Of a stretch of DNA of 64,000 bases, positions 32,985 through 44,719 are shown piece by piece. The notes beneath the pieces were generated by a model. It saw only the letters and a program-made list of their open reading frames with translations, had not been told where the DNA came from and did no database searches. The position numbers and the translations under genes were made by a program. Source of the stretch: Ascaphus truei (taxonomy: Eukaryota; Chordata; Amphibia; Anura; Ascaphidae); assembly GCA_036426205.1 (NCBI GenBank), contig CM071574.1, positions 14,792,130 through 14,856,129 on the forward strand, given 5' to 3'. Position 1 is the first letter of the stretch. Each line of letters begins with the position of its first letter.

Positions 32985-33955
32985 TATGACCTGAGCAGTT
33001 ATTGGGTATTGTAAATTATTGGAAGAAGAAAGGTGATTGGGGGCTATATTGAGGGGGATTCACACAGACTGGTGAGCCGTGCGATTTCACCGGAAATGCC
33101 TTTGTGATAGGGCGATTGAACTTGGACGTCTGTATGGTGTCAGGTTGGATATGTGCGTTGGGAAAACTGCCCGGGATTTGCCGTTCACCGTTAAGTGACA
33201 CGTCGGAAATCTTGATGTTGTCCTTGACAGTGACTTGACTCTTAAACGGGTATCGGCAATGATCAAATCTTCATTCTTCCACCTAAAGAACATAGCCCCC
33301 ACGGTTTGATTTTTAACAGCCTTTACAAATACATATCGTCTAACTCCGAATCCTTTTTTTTTTTTTTTTTTTGAAGCACCGAATTCAGGACTTGGTCCTA
33401 CAAACACTAGTTATGCCACCTGCAGCTTGTGCAGAATGCTGGGACCAGTTTAACCAGACACATTCTTGCCACGTGACACTTGTTCTCTGCTCTCTGCACT
33501 CGCATGTAAAATGGTGACACTATTTCAAGATTAGCTTGTTGATATTTTAACACTACATGACCAGTGTCCCAGCTATCTGAAAGACACTTTCATTCTCTCA
33601 ATTCGATCTGCAGATAAAGGACTCCTAAAAGTTCATAGAATCTCCTTGTCTTCCTTTGAGACCCAAGCTTTTAGCCACACTGCTCCCACTCTTTGGAACA
33701 GTCTGCCTCGTACAGTTCAAGGGGCCCCGTGTCTGGAAATCTATAAAAACAGGCTCAAGACCTACGTTTTTACCCAGGCATTTCGTTAATGAACCACAAC
33801 CTGTCTGGCATTTAATAGGTACAGTATCATCCCATCCTGTATATCTTTCCTTGTGTTTGGTCTCTTTATAACCTTACATGTCTTTTTCCATTTTTGTAAC
33901 TGTGAAGTGTTTTGAGTCCCATTGGAAGAAAAGCACTATATAAATAAAGCTGTTG
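32985..33955 (+). mobile_element. Rex/L2-like LINE 3' end, inactivated
   Basis: Frame fragments in order: LDVVLDSDLTLK and IKSSFFHLKNIA (33208-33300, the reverse-transcriptase tail), CSLCRMLGP (33421-33450), then SFETQAFSHTAPTLWNSLP (33652-33710) and EIYKNRLKTYVFTQAF ending at a stop at 33789. The 3' untranslated part ends gtgaagtgttttgagtccca...aaagcactatataaataaag. Stops, shifts and a T-run (33353-33372) break the frame. The same tail serves the SINE at 15008. Confidence 0.82.
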
Positions 33956-33959
33956 GTAT

Positions 33960-34420
33960 AAGGTACAATCACTTCTAAGACAAAAGTAAGTCAATGCTCC
34001 TGGTAGAATGTGTCTGATGCCCATTCTGAACAAGTATTCACAGTTTGTGTTGAAGGGGCAAACCCTCCTAAGACCAAAGGCAACCAACAACCTGTGACAT
34101 GTTTAGGGGTTACATTTGTTTAATTGATGTATTTTTGTGTGATGTCACGTTTTATTGACTTTCTGGAAAGGACAGTGTTGGACAAGGATAATAACCACTT
34201 AATTGACAAACCTTTCCCCATTCATTGACACCTAAGAAATTCAACTTGCAGTTAAATTCCTAAAAATGAAAGTGGCCAAATACTAGCATGGTTATATATT
34301 TATTTTTAGGGAAGCCTATAAGACTTAGATTTTTGACCAATGATTGTTTTCTGGTCTTCTACATGGGATTGCTCCTTTGCTGAAACTTGGGAGTTGTCTG
34401 ACTTTCACTGCTCCCTTTTT
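33960..34420 (+). repeat. Dispersed repeat, copy 1 (partner at 40020)
   Basis: Shares ordered landmarks with 40020-40510: ccctcctaagaccaaag, cctgtgacatgt, ggttacattt, ggaagcctat, and atgggattgctcctttg. The orientation is the same and the divergence is considerable. Type unknown. Confidence 0.55.
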
Positions 34421-34668
34421 GTGTGATCTCATTGTAATCTAAAGTGATTATATATAAAATGTTAAAACCTGTATCACTCATCCCAAGTTTCTTCCGTTTT
34501 TGATGTTTGGTTGACTGTATACTAGCTTGTAAGTATACAAACAAATACAGTATTTGACAATCAATCAGCTCTCTTTAAGCTGCTTTTCTTGTCTATTTTA
34601 AATCTTCCTGTGTACTTTTTTCAAGTACTGCATTAGATGTGATTCAAGCAACATTTTCTTTTGTTTAG

Positions 34669-34749
34669 AAACTGTGCCGAAGAGTCTTACTCAATTTTTA
34701 GAGAAGCTGAAAGAGTTACTAGATCAAGGAAGCAATTCTGGATATACAG
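34669..34749 (+). other. Candidate cassette exon in ACVR2A intron 1 (81 nt)
   Basis: A T-rich tract and acceptor (ttttcttttgtttag, ending 34668) precede 81 bases that end in acag followed by gttt. Eighty-one is divisible by three. Joined after exon 1 (phase 1) the segment reads openly for 27 codons, beginning E-T-V-P-K-S-L and including FLEKLKELLDQG, an amphipathic-looking helix. It leaves phase 1 again, so exon 2 continues unchanged. It would insert 27 residues between Ser18 and Gly19, right at the expected signal-peptide cleavage. The donor is weak (gtttaa). I know of no such ACVR2A isoform. It may equally be a chance open stretch or a fragment of an old coding repeat. Confidence 0.3.
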
Positions 34750-34759
34750 GTTTAAATAG

Positions 34760-35788
34760 TTGACAGATGAAAGTGGATTCAGGGTGTATCTGACACTTGT
34801 TAAATTAACTAAAGGTATTTTCTCGTAACAGTGGAACAAGTTTGTTTTGTATTAAGTTGCATTTGTGTATTTGTACCTGAGCCACATTAGTGGCTTCTGT
34901 GTTTTTATGGAGTCACATGGCTGAAAGGGGGCGCAGGCAAGACGAGCATCTAATTATTGATGTGTATGTAGAAGTATTTGATATAAAATGCATATTTGCC
35001 TTTGTGGTCTTATCTTGCACCATAACATAGTTATTAGATACCACATCTAGATTTATCTGCATCCTGACGATACAGATGTTCATTTAAGTTTCATTTCATT
35101 ATAGATATTAGGCAGCCCATTACCATGCAAAAGTAACACAAAGTTACTTATAATTGAGTTACCTTGTAAGTAGTTCAACAGTGTTGTAAAACTGCTGAAC
35201 CGTAAAAATGTTTACTTGTATTGGGAGCTCATGGGGCAGCATCAATTTTATTAAAAAAATAAATAAATAAAATAACAACAAAAAAACAGGTCCATTTATA
35301 TGTAAATGGATTCTATCCAAATTGATATTAAAAGTAAATGTAGATTTAGAAAACGGAGTTGTCCAGCATTCACATTTGAAATAGTTTATATCATGTTCTC
35401 CTTCTCTATCTTGGGTTAAGCAGCATTCCTACAACACACAAAATACGTTTCCAAGTACGAGTACAAATGCTTTATTAACTTTTTTTTCCTTTCTCCTATT
35501 TTTACGGCAATTGCTTTCTCTGGTATTCATATCCCAAAGAGATCATATTGCATAGTTTCTACGTATTCTGCTTCAAAACAGTGAAGATGTTTGACTGAAA
35601 TATAAGATTGCATTGTTTGTTTTGTTTGGTAATTAGAATGGTGACACTTCTTGAAACAGGTTTGTGAAAGTTTTTTTTTTTTTTTCCGATCCAATTAAAC
35701 ATTCATTGTGAATAATTAAAACTACATTTAGGGTACTGTTGGGGGCGATAACTATATGAAACGATATGAAATAATTGATCACGATAAC
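34760..35788. other. Intron 1 segment, nothing recognised
   Basis: AT-rich intronic sequence with A- and T-runs (35250-35287, 35671-35686). No supported feature. Confidence 0.45.
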
Positions 35789-36263
35789 CAGGGCTTTTTT
35801 TAATGGCGCTGTACAATGACGAAAAAGCAACTGAACTTGTGCTACCTCTCAACCACCCTCCTTCTACTCTTCCCCTCTCATCCCCCTTCCTTCCTTCTCT
35901 TCCTCTCACTTACCTGACTTCGGTGGAGCAGAGGAGGAAGACCGTGAACAGTGGCTGAGGACCAAGGGAGCGGAGCAGGGCGGCACAGTAGGCTGGGGCG
36001 TGCTCTTCCCCGGCCGTCGTCCTGTTCCGCCCTGCTCCCCTCCCATGATCCTCATTCCTTTGCCGCCGACCGTTCTTCCTCCTGTGCCACCCTGCTCCGC
36101 TGACATGATCCATGGTCCTGTTCTCCAGCTGCTCGCTGTCTTCCTCCTGTGGTGCCATGCTCCGCTCCCGTGGTCCTCTGTCCTCTTCTGCAGCTGTCTG
36201 CCTGCCCTACTCACCAGCTGGTAATATCAACTCGCCGCAGACGAGCGTATTTGTCGAGCCCTG
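35789..36263. mobile_element. hAT-type MITE, longer relative of the 8505 family
   Basis: Left CAGGGCTTTTTTT and right TTTGTCGAGCCCTG. Flanks acgataac and gcgatacc agree at 6 of 8. The interior is GC-rich with tandem-like tgctccgct / ccctgctcc phrases. The overlapping frames of 74-102 codons on both strands reflect this composition. Confidence 0.65.
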
Positions 36264-36271
36264 GCGATACC

Positions 36272-39200
36272 AATATTTTTCGCGATAAATTCTCAATAGA
36301 AAAAAAAATCAAAAACTGTTCCAGTGTCAAGGTTAATTCTTTTAAAAATACATTTAATTCCTAAATGTAAAACATACGTTTTTAGTATCATTTTATTTGA
36401 CAGATTAAATAGATTTTTAAATGAACTATATTTTATAATAACTGGACTAAAACCATAGTAAAGACAATTTTTCTTCTCCATGTACATAATTAGTCTATCT
36501 CTGCACATTAAGGAGCATAGAGGTGGAGGGGGTTCTGGTCCCATGTCGGTGGCTCTGGACCCGTTCTGATTAAGAGGCTTATTCTATATATTTTCTACCA
36601 GAATTCCCTGTTGGTCACAAAATACTGCTAATAGGGAGAGGTTTGAGAACTGCTGTATTCAATTACATTTGAGAAACATGGCTTTAAAAAAACATTACAA
36701 AGATTAAAAATGGACATTTAAATTATTTTGTGAGATTTAATTTTCTTCAGCTATCCAGTGCGACCTTAACGGTGGGATAGTTGTTCCCTTTACCCCCAAA
36801 CATAATTGGCTTTATGCATGCTATCATGATACCATGAAAATATTCAGTAATGTAATAATCTGGGACACCAAGAGTTAATGGATATTTTTAAAACCTATTT
36901 TTAGTCTGTGTAAACCAAACTGACATTGTATTTATTGGTCTGTAAAATAAGATGTTTAGATGAGGGCGACACATAAAAGTACTCAGAGTACCTGATCTTA
37001 ATCTGGGCTTATCATTGATGTGCCACTAAAATGATGTGTAGATCATGGAGGTCTGGTAACAGTACCCAAACCTACCAGAGGCCTGGGTGTCATCCTCAGA
37101 GAGAACCTCGAATTCTTTCAATCTTCCCCTGTACGAATCAGAGAAAGGTGCCGAAACTGGTCACCATTTAGTTTTAAGGTCTGTACTAAAAATAAAAAAT
37201 ATCTTGGATCTCATGTGATGCATAAGAATATTTTTTTTTTTTTTACATATTTCTAACCACCACGTTCAGCTGTTTCAATTGAGTCCAAAGATGCTGGGCT
37301 TGTTGAGCTACATATGTGAGATCCATTTATCCATCAATGATGGGCCTGCACATACAGTATCAATATAGATATGTAAACGTGCATTCTGATCAGCCGAACA
37401 CATGAATGGATATATGTTGTAATGGAAATGACAAAGTATTAAGTATTTTAATCAATCTGTCACACCAGAGGTTAATTGTAAATGCAAATTGTCTTTAAAA
37501 ATACAAGAATTGTTTTCATGGCCGGTCACACAACTGACCAGGTGCAGTTTTGTCTTCTGTTCAGACAATTTTTAAACCTGAGGTTTATTTTGTTGTAAAC
37601 ATTTCATCCAGAGGGGTTGATGAAAGTGCTTGGTTGGGGACACCCCCAGAATTTTCCTAGTCAACGCACCCTATTTTTCTTGGTTAATGGGAACCAAGGA
37701 TCTCTAGCGAAAAGACACTTTGGTGACAGCGATTTTAAGGGTATATTTGTGATGGATTGAGGGGAGATATTATTCCTTTGAGGGACCCTGCAGGGCAGAA
37801 AAGTGGGTCTGCTGTATAGCTGTGTATTAACTCTTGTCACACAAGTCATGTGCTCACTGGTGTGGAGTTCATGACACATACTATACTTGTCAGAGGATGC
37901 ACTAGAAAAGCAGAATAAAAGTTGGTTAATTACAAGTTACAATATTTACACTTACAAAATGTATTTAAAAATGCTGCGTGTATTACTGTATATCCATCTA
38001 TTTCCTAAATTTAAAGGATTAAACATATAACCTCCATTACTCCTACTTAATACTGTACTAGGTAAAACTATTCTATATCAGTGTAATGTTTTCTGGGGGT
38101 AATATGAAGCTGTCGTCATTGCACAATTTGTATGTTGCAATCGATGGGCATAGGAAGCAAGTTAATACACTGTACTCCACCTACACAGTAATGTATAGCA
38201 GTATGGTTTTCTGTGATATGCAAGTCAGGACTAGTGACCGAGGTAAGTCTGCTTCACATGGATCATTTCTGCATTGCCTGCCAGCACTTTTTAAATGTAG
38301 GAAATCTTAACATTTGACTATCTAATTAGACCCAGCTGAAACTTGGCATGTTCAGTTAGTGTGGGTTCAAGTTTGCTAGTTCGACTACGTACAAATTGCG
38401 TTGTTTTTGAGAACACACCATATCTTTAGCTACATCTCCATTGTAAAGGGATTGGAGACCAGACTACTGGAGAAGGTACGTTTGGAAGTCTGATACTGTG
38501 AAAGGTTCACACTGGGTTCTGATGTGATGAGGGGGAAAAACTAAATGTTTTGGTAATCTTGGTATAATTAACAGGATGAAGTTAAGTACTGTAGAAGAGG
38601 TATCCTGGAAATGTGTACATGAGTCATCAAGGAGAATGCACATTAAAACCTCCCTATTATATCTTGGTTCCAGGTGTATCCATCCACCTTATTTGACACT
38701 TTGTGTTTTGGTTCCGGAACATGGCTATAAGGCAATTATTATGGAATTAGAGTTGATACTGCTCAGTAATGTGTTGCTGGCAATGAATTTATTTTTGTTT
38801 TTTCACATATGTTGAAATCTGCGCTCCCCACACCTGACTTTGGATATCTGCGAAGGAGATTCGGACCGTCTCAAAAGGGTTGAGCTGCGTTTTCCATACT
38901 TTATATTGTTTGAACACATTTGCACATTTAATAGATAAGCATTATTGTTTGAATTAAGTATTCGGTTATAATCACATATCACGTATATTTATTGCCTCAT
39001 AGAGGAGCGCCTTAACCACATTTTTGTAATAATGAATGACACTGCCTTTTGTGGCAAAATATTTTAATTGTTAAAGTTAAGCAGTGTATAGACCAGTTTT
39101 TTATGTGGTGTTCAAACCACTCGCCTGAGTACAGTCTGCCTTACATAATTGAGATATTAGGGCTTTGGTAATTTGACAATTTTGTCATTTTTCTAAATAA

Positions 39201-39283
39201 AATACAGACTTGTATCCATACTTTAAGAATAGTTTTTTTAATTTTATCCAGTAGTGCACATAGGGAAGCTTGAATTGCAGTAC
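36272..39283. other. Intron 1 segment, nothing recognised
   Basis: About 3 kb of AT-rich sequence. No MITE ends, SINE core or LINE motif was recognised. This is the longest quiet stretch of intron 1. Small frames at 38086-38310 and 38576-38815 show no domain. Confidence 0.45.
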
Positions 39284-39835
39284 TTCTCTTTTCTCTTCTT
39301 CCTTCTCCTCTTCCTCCTCTTCCTTCTCCTCTCCCCCCCTCCTCTTCCTTCTCCTCTCCCCCCCTCCTCTTTCTTCTCCTCTCCCCCATCTTTCTTCTCC
39401 TCTCCCCTCCTCCTCTTCCTTCTCCTCTCCCCCTTCCTCTTTCTTCTCCTCTCCCTCCCCTCCTCTTCCTTCTCCTCTCCCTCCCCTCCTCTTCCTTCTC
39501 CTCTCCCTCCCCTCCTCTTCCTTCTCCTCTCCCTCCCCTCCTCTTCCTTCTACTCTCCCCCCTCCTCTTCCTTCTCCTCTCCCCCCTCCTCTTCCTTCTC
39601 CTAGCACCGACAACCTCCTTTCTGTCCTTCTCCTAGCCGCGCGCCACCTGCCTCTGTCCTCTCCTATCCCCGACCACCTCCCCCTACTCTTTCGTAGTCT
39701 CCTATGACCGCCCCTTCCGCGCCTCTTTCTTCTCCCTCCCAGCCTCTCCTCTTTCTTCTCCTCCCCCTGAGCTCCTCTTTCTTCCCTCACGGACCGACCC
39801 CTCTCCTCTTTCTTCTCCTCCCCCCTCCCCCAGGG
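39284..39835. repeat. Polypyrimidine minisatellite (CTCCTCTTCCTTCTCCTCTCCC)-like
   Basis: Irregular tandem units of about 20-25 bases in 39284-39600, then a more degenerate pyrimidine-rich extension to 39835. The long open frames on both strands (Ser/Leu/Pro-rich on +, Arg/Glu/Gly-rich on -, up to 239 codons) are repeat artefacts. Confidence 0.9.
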
Positions 39836-40019
39836 TCTGGGAATCTCAACCAGTAGATATCCTATATTATGTAACTGGCACCCATAGTGATTAATGCATT
39901 CCAACAGAATGAGAAATAAAGAAGACTTGGTATGTGTCCATGAGGGTCAGAGGTTACGGCAGTTTTTCAAAAGATGTACCTCGATGTCCATTTACAAAAT
40001 TTAAGTCCATATGTATTTG

Positions 40020-40510
40020 ATTTAAAGGAGCACTCCCTCCTAGGACCAAAGTATACTAATGCCTGTGACCTGTCATTGCGGTTACATTTTGTTAACTGAT
40101 GCCTTTTTATGCAAATCTGACACCTAGAAGTATTTTTTTCCCCCACAGTTGGTTTGTAAACCTGGGGAGGGTTTAATTTCCCCGGGCTACTCCCTTTTTG
40201 TCTGTGTTTTGTGTGTTGAGCAAGTACTTAGATTAAAGGGGCTCTGCCTGTCTCCGTAATTTGTTTGGGGCTCTGATCAGAGCAGGGTGTACTAAAGCAA
40301 AAAAAACAATTGTATGACAAACACATCTTCATTGAGAGGCCCCTAAGAAACTTGTTTTTAATTAAAAAAAAAAAAAGAGGAAAGCATCCAAATCTTTGCA
40401 AACATGGTTATATTTGTTTATGGAAGCCTATTAGATGATTACATTCTTTGCAAAAAGTTGCTTTCTGGACGGTCCTATGGGATTGCACCTTTAAGCCATG
40501 GCTCTGCTTC
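40020..40510 (+). repeat. Dispersed repeat, copy 2 (partner at 33960)
   Basis: Same landmarks in the same order as 33960-34420, including ctcctaggaccaaagta, cctgtgacctgt, ggttacatttt, ggaagcctattag and tatgggattgcacctttaag. Confidence 0.55.
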
Positions 40511-40999
40511 CATCTACATTCCACTTTAGCTATAAGCACGTTCCCCTTTCCCCTTTTCACTTCCTCAACTCTACTCTTCATTCCACACTCCCCCCTTCCC
40601 ACAATTCCATACTGGCCACTTCTGTGACTTTTTTTTTAAATATTTTGGCTGGTACAATACAACAAATAGAATTTTTTTTAAAATAACAATCATGAGGGTA
40701 GAACTATATTACATGAACTGTAATACATCTTGTACATGAAGGGGAGGTTAGAGGTCCTGATTTCAATGTTGATGTATGGACACCTCCTGTGAAGTGCTGG
40801 GCTCAGCCTATTGGCCAACATCCTTTCTTGTATTTCTAATAGAACTTTTGATCTGTCTGTAGAACAGTAAATAAATACAAATCATATTCAATTTAAACTC
40901 TCAAAATTCTAAATTTCTACTCAGGACTTGGTTGTTTCCTAAATTAATAGTATGTTTAGAGCCCCTTTAGATTTAAGTCTGGGAGAAGGAGTGGCTCAT

Positions 41000-41255
41000 G
41001 GGAGGAGTGGCTCAGTGAGTAAAGACACTGACTGGCACGGAGTTTGGAGCAGGGGAACCTGGTTCAATTCCTGGTGTCGGCTCCTGGTGACCTTGGGCAA
41101 ATCGCTTTATCTCCCTGTGCCTCAGGGACCAATAACATAGATTGTAAACTCCACGGGACAGGGACCTGTGCCTGCAAAATGTCTCTGTAAAGCGCTACGT
41201 AAAACTACCAGCGCTGTACAAGAACTTATTATTATTATTATTATTATTATTATTT
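41000..41255 (+). mobile_element. tRNA-derived SINE, full-length-looking, (TTA)n tail
   Basis: The best copy in the window. The A-box-like tggctcagtgagtaaag (41010) and B-box-like ggttcaattcc (41062) form the RNA polymerase III promoter inherited from a tRNA. Then come ccttgggcaaatcgc, ctccctgtgcctca, agattgtaaactccacggga and gcgctacgtaaaac...gcgctgtacaag, and a (TTA)9-type tail at 41227-41254. Confidence 0.9.
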
Positions 41256-41639
41256 CATTTACCTTTGATAGGAGTACACCTATTGCGTGTTCTTTCAAAC
41301 GTGGTCAGATCATGGGATAAAACTTCCCGGTACAGATAAAAAAAATTCTAGATGCAATAGCTGTAATTTTACCATAAAGAACAACCATATGAGATGCAGA
41401 AAACATTACCCAAGTGTTAAGGAAACATCAAAGTCATCAGGTTTGAGCAGTCGTGCAAGGCCCATAGTCTAAATAGAGAACTCCATTTATGTTTAATCCA
41501 GCACTTGTGTAAGAATCTTATGGTTCTCAATTTGCACCTCTTGGTCACTGGTAGACACATTAAAGATAGATCTGTCAATGGTCATTTTAGATTGTGATCT
41601 ACCTGCTTTGCAGTATGTTATTTCGTGTTAAAGTGGTTA

Positions 41640-42099
41640 GGCCTGGGTCCCACTGCTTCAGTCGGCCTGTGCGGCCGCGAACCACCAGCCCCTTTCCTGT
41701 AGTGTGGAGGTCCCCGCTGGCTCCTTACTACTTGGCTGACTGCGTGCTGTGACGCGTCAGCCGGCCGATGCTGCAAGCTCCTAGTGATTTGTAGCTCTGA
41801 CGTGTCACGTGGTGCGGCAGTCAGCCAATGAGGGACGAAGGGGAGGGAAGGAGCTACGGATGGGAGGCGCCTTGGGAGGGGAGCAGGGAAGAAGCTGCGG
41901 GGGAAAAGTGAGTGTATATGGTTGTGTGGTGGTGGTGGTGGGGGGTGGACAGCACCACGGCACCACGATCTTCACGAAGGTTTACCACCCACTCCCGCCC
42001 CTCCCACTCCCGCTCCCTACAGACCGCATATCGCGGTCAATTGCCTGTCAGCGCGCCGCCTGTCTGCCGTGCGGGCGCGCTGACTGAGGGAGCGGGGCC
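41640..42099. mobile_element. PIF/Harbinger-type MITE (H14), 460 bp
   Basis: GGCCTGGGTCCCACTGC and GGGAGCGGGGCC ends, TTA on both sides (41637-41639, 42100-42102). The core has cagccaatgagggacg. It is the longest copy, with a GTG-repeat (41923-41945) inside. Confidence 0.82.
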
Positions 42100-42362
42100 T
42101 TAGCCTTAGGTCTAAACAGTCTTTGCAACATGTTGACTCACAATCTGAATGCGCTGCATGCACTCAGTTTCCAAGACATTAGCTGAGGGTAAGGTATAAA
42201 AAATAAAAAATATGCCTCTTGGAACGCAGTCATTGGTTTCAGGAATATTACAAATTTCTATCTTCCTGGTGTCTTGCATGGATCCAGTTTGAGATTTTAT
42301 GATTGAGATCTTGCTTTGCGCTCTTGTCCTGAATAAAATCATGAAAGGCCTGTGTTCTAGAC

Positions 42363-42641
42363 CAGGGGTGCGCCCCCCGCCTGGTGCTCGTGCTCCCCTT
42401 ACCTCTGTTCCTGGCGTCAAAATGACGTGACTCCGCGGCATCGCCATGGCGATGGGCATCAAACGACATTGCAGGGTCATGTGGCGTCGCTTTATTTGAC
42501 GACGTGTCAACACAGCCGTCTGAATCTCGGTATGTTGAGGTTGCAGAGGCCTCACACGATCCCCCGGCATTAAATTTAAATGCTGTGGGGAAGAGCGCAG
42601 GCCCTCTGCAACCACTGCGCCCCCCAGTTTACGCACTCCTG
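42363..42641. mobile_element. hAT-type MITE, CAGGGGTGCGC family, perfect TSD
   Basis: CAGGGGTGCGCCCCCCG and CAGTTTACGCACTCCTG ends between identical ttctagac duplications (42355-42362, 42642-42649). The interior repeats atgacg / gacgtg motifs. Confidence 0.9.
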
Positions 42642-42649
42642 TTCTAGAC

Positions 42650-43687
42650 TGTGGGAGAAGTCCCCAGGGGGCGACATTTCCTGCTTCATATCATGCTCAG
42701 CTTTTTGCAGCTTTTGTTGGAGTGTAGATTTAATATTAAGAAATGGCTTATCTAAATCCCTTTAACCATAAGCTGTCTCGTCATCTGACTCCAAATCAGT
42801 ACCAGATGCTATGTGTATGTCTGAGGGCAATGTTCCAATTCTGCATGTGAGTGGTTGGAGTTTATTTTTTATTTATATGTGGCATTGCTGAGGGGCTTAG
42901 ATAACCAGAAGAGATGCAATACCACATAGTCAGCCAGTTGAATTTCTTAGGGGCCTCTGTAAGAGGCAGGTGTTTGTTAATCAAGTGTTTTTTAATTCAC
43001 CCTTCTGCTGCCTTGTCCTTATCAGAGAAAATAATTGAGGGGGAGAGAGGGGGCTCTGACTTTGCACTTGCTGAACAAACTGACATCAAAACAAGAAGTA
43101 GCCAGACGAAAATCAAACCCCTCCCAAGTCTAACTTCAAAAAATTGGTAATTACTTTATTGTCAAATTTGGTTAAAAAGGGGTTTAGGCTACTCTTTAAA
43201 CATGCCATTGGAATAACTACACTTGATTCCTAGGAGTGATTGCCCCTTGAAGCTGATCTCACTGGTGCCACGCATGCATCCACATTCTAAAGCCTTTTTA
43301 CTTGCAAAGTCGTTTTCACTTATGGCCTTAGGTTCTTGATCACTCATTGGTCGTTTTGTACTGATCAATGTCTCTAATGCACTTGCTCTTACCACTACTA
43401 TACCATTTAGACCAGACATGGCAAACACGCGGCCCGCAGGCTGCACTTTTTCATGCAATCCACTCCGTTTTCATACTGGCAAAGGGAGGAGACGGCAGAG
43501 TGGGGGCGGAACTGGAATCTCCGTGACTGAGGCTCTCTGCTGCAACTTCAATCCTGCTGGTTATCTCACCCCTTAACCCCATCCTCCCCCAGCACCCCCA
43601 GCTATTTGTGAAATGGTTTACAGGGTGATGTAACAGGAAAGAGGCTAAGAAATGACAATTGAAACAGTACATTTTATTAAATGCATG
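42650..43687. other. Intron 1 segment with a hAT-like scrap
   Basis: Mostly unremarkable. The phrase cagacatggcaaacacgcgg (43413) followed by cccgcaggctgca resembles the left end of Charlie-like hAT elements, but no right end was found. Confidence 0.4.
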
Positions 43688-43905
43688 TCACATACGACAC
43701 ACATGTGAGCATGTGACCTGCATACAGGACAAGGGTTAATACACCGCTCTAGCTGGCCCACTTTTTGCCTTCTGCAAAGGTCCCTCAAATCTGTCCCAAT
43801 ATACCATCTGTCACTAACATACTTGTGAGCATGTGACTTGTATATGCAACATGGGTTAATACACACGGCTAAACTAACAACTCACCCTTTGCCTCCGCAA
43901 ATCGG
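43688..43905 (+). repeat. Tandem direct duplication, unit about 130 bp
   Basis: Two units share gtgagcatgtgac.tg.ata..gaca.gggttaatacac..., about 130 bases apart: 43705-43760 and 43826-43880. Each is followed by a ctttttgcct / cctttgcctc phrase. A diverged dimer. Confidence 0.6.
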
Positions 43906-44719
43906 TTAATATTTACCCCTTACTCGATTTCAATCTATCTCCTGCAACCACCCAAGAAATATCAAATGTGTAATTTGTAGTGTCAAAGGTCCCTGTTTAT
44001 TTAATTTTTTTTTAAATGCACTTAACACACATCTGTTGTAGCAAAATGTGTCTGAAAATGTAAACGCGCTCTAGAAAACATGCAAACCGTTCATTCAGAG
44101 CCCAAAGCATTACTTATTAAAAGTTTGTTTTAATATATATAGGAATACAGTGCTTGGATTACAGAAAAATATTATTCAAAAAACATGCAGTTATAATAAA
44201 TGCAGACCAATATTAAAAGGATTAAAGATGAACAGAAATCCCTATACAGTACATTACCATATGTCATAGATCCTTTACCAGAGAGGTCACTGAAGTAGAA
44301 GTGAATTCACGTTTTCTGATCCCAAAACATACCTTGTTGAATTCTGATTTTATATCACTGTACCTTGGTGAGACTTATGTTCTCCCCCCCCCCTCATTGA
44401 AACAACCTAATCCAACCCCTGTCATCAACCAGCCAATGAGTTGATAATTTTGCAACTTAAAAACTCCTCTTGCGACGTTTAAAAGTCTGACGGAAATATA
44501 CCGTGGAAACACACTCATAACTTTAATTTCTCTAATGCTTAGATCATATCAATAGATTCAGATGAGTTTGCTGAATGTACCAATACTAATTTTGACTGGC
44601 TTGCCTCTAAATTCGAGCGACAAACGGAAATCTGTCCCTTGCCATCTCCGAAGCATCAAGTGTTTGGCCTTATTGCATATGTCTCCTTGCAAAGATTACA
44701 AATATCTAAATGTTATTCT
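43906..44719. other. Intron 1 segment, nothing recognised
   Basis: AT-rich intronic sequence with no supported feature before the LINE fragment. Confidence 0.45.

Noticed and set aside
39185..39904. 239-codon Arg/Glu/Gly-rich frame on the minus strand and 116-145-codon frames on the plus strand
   Set aside because: Both strands of the same tandem repeat are open because the repeat lacks stops. This is not evidence for a protein.
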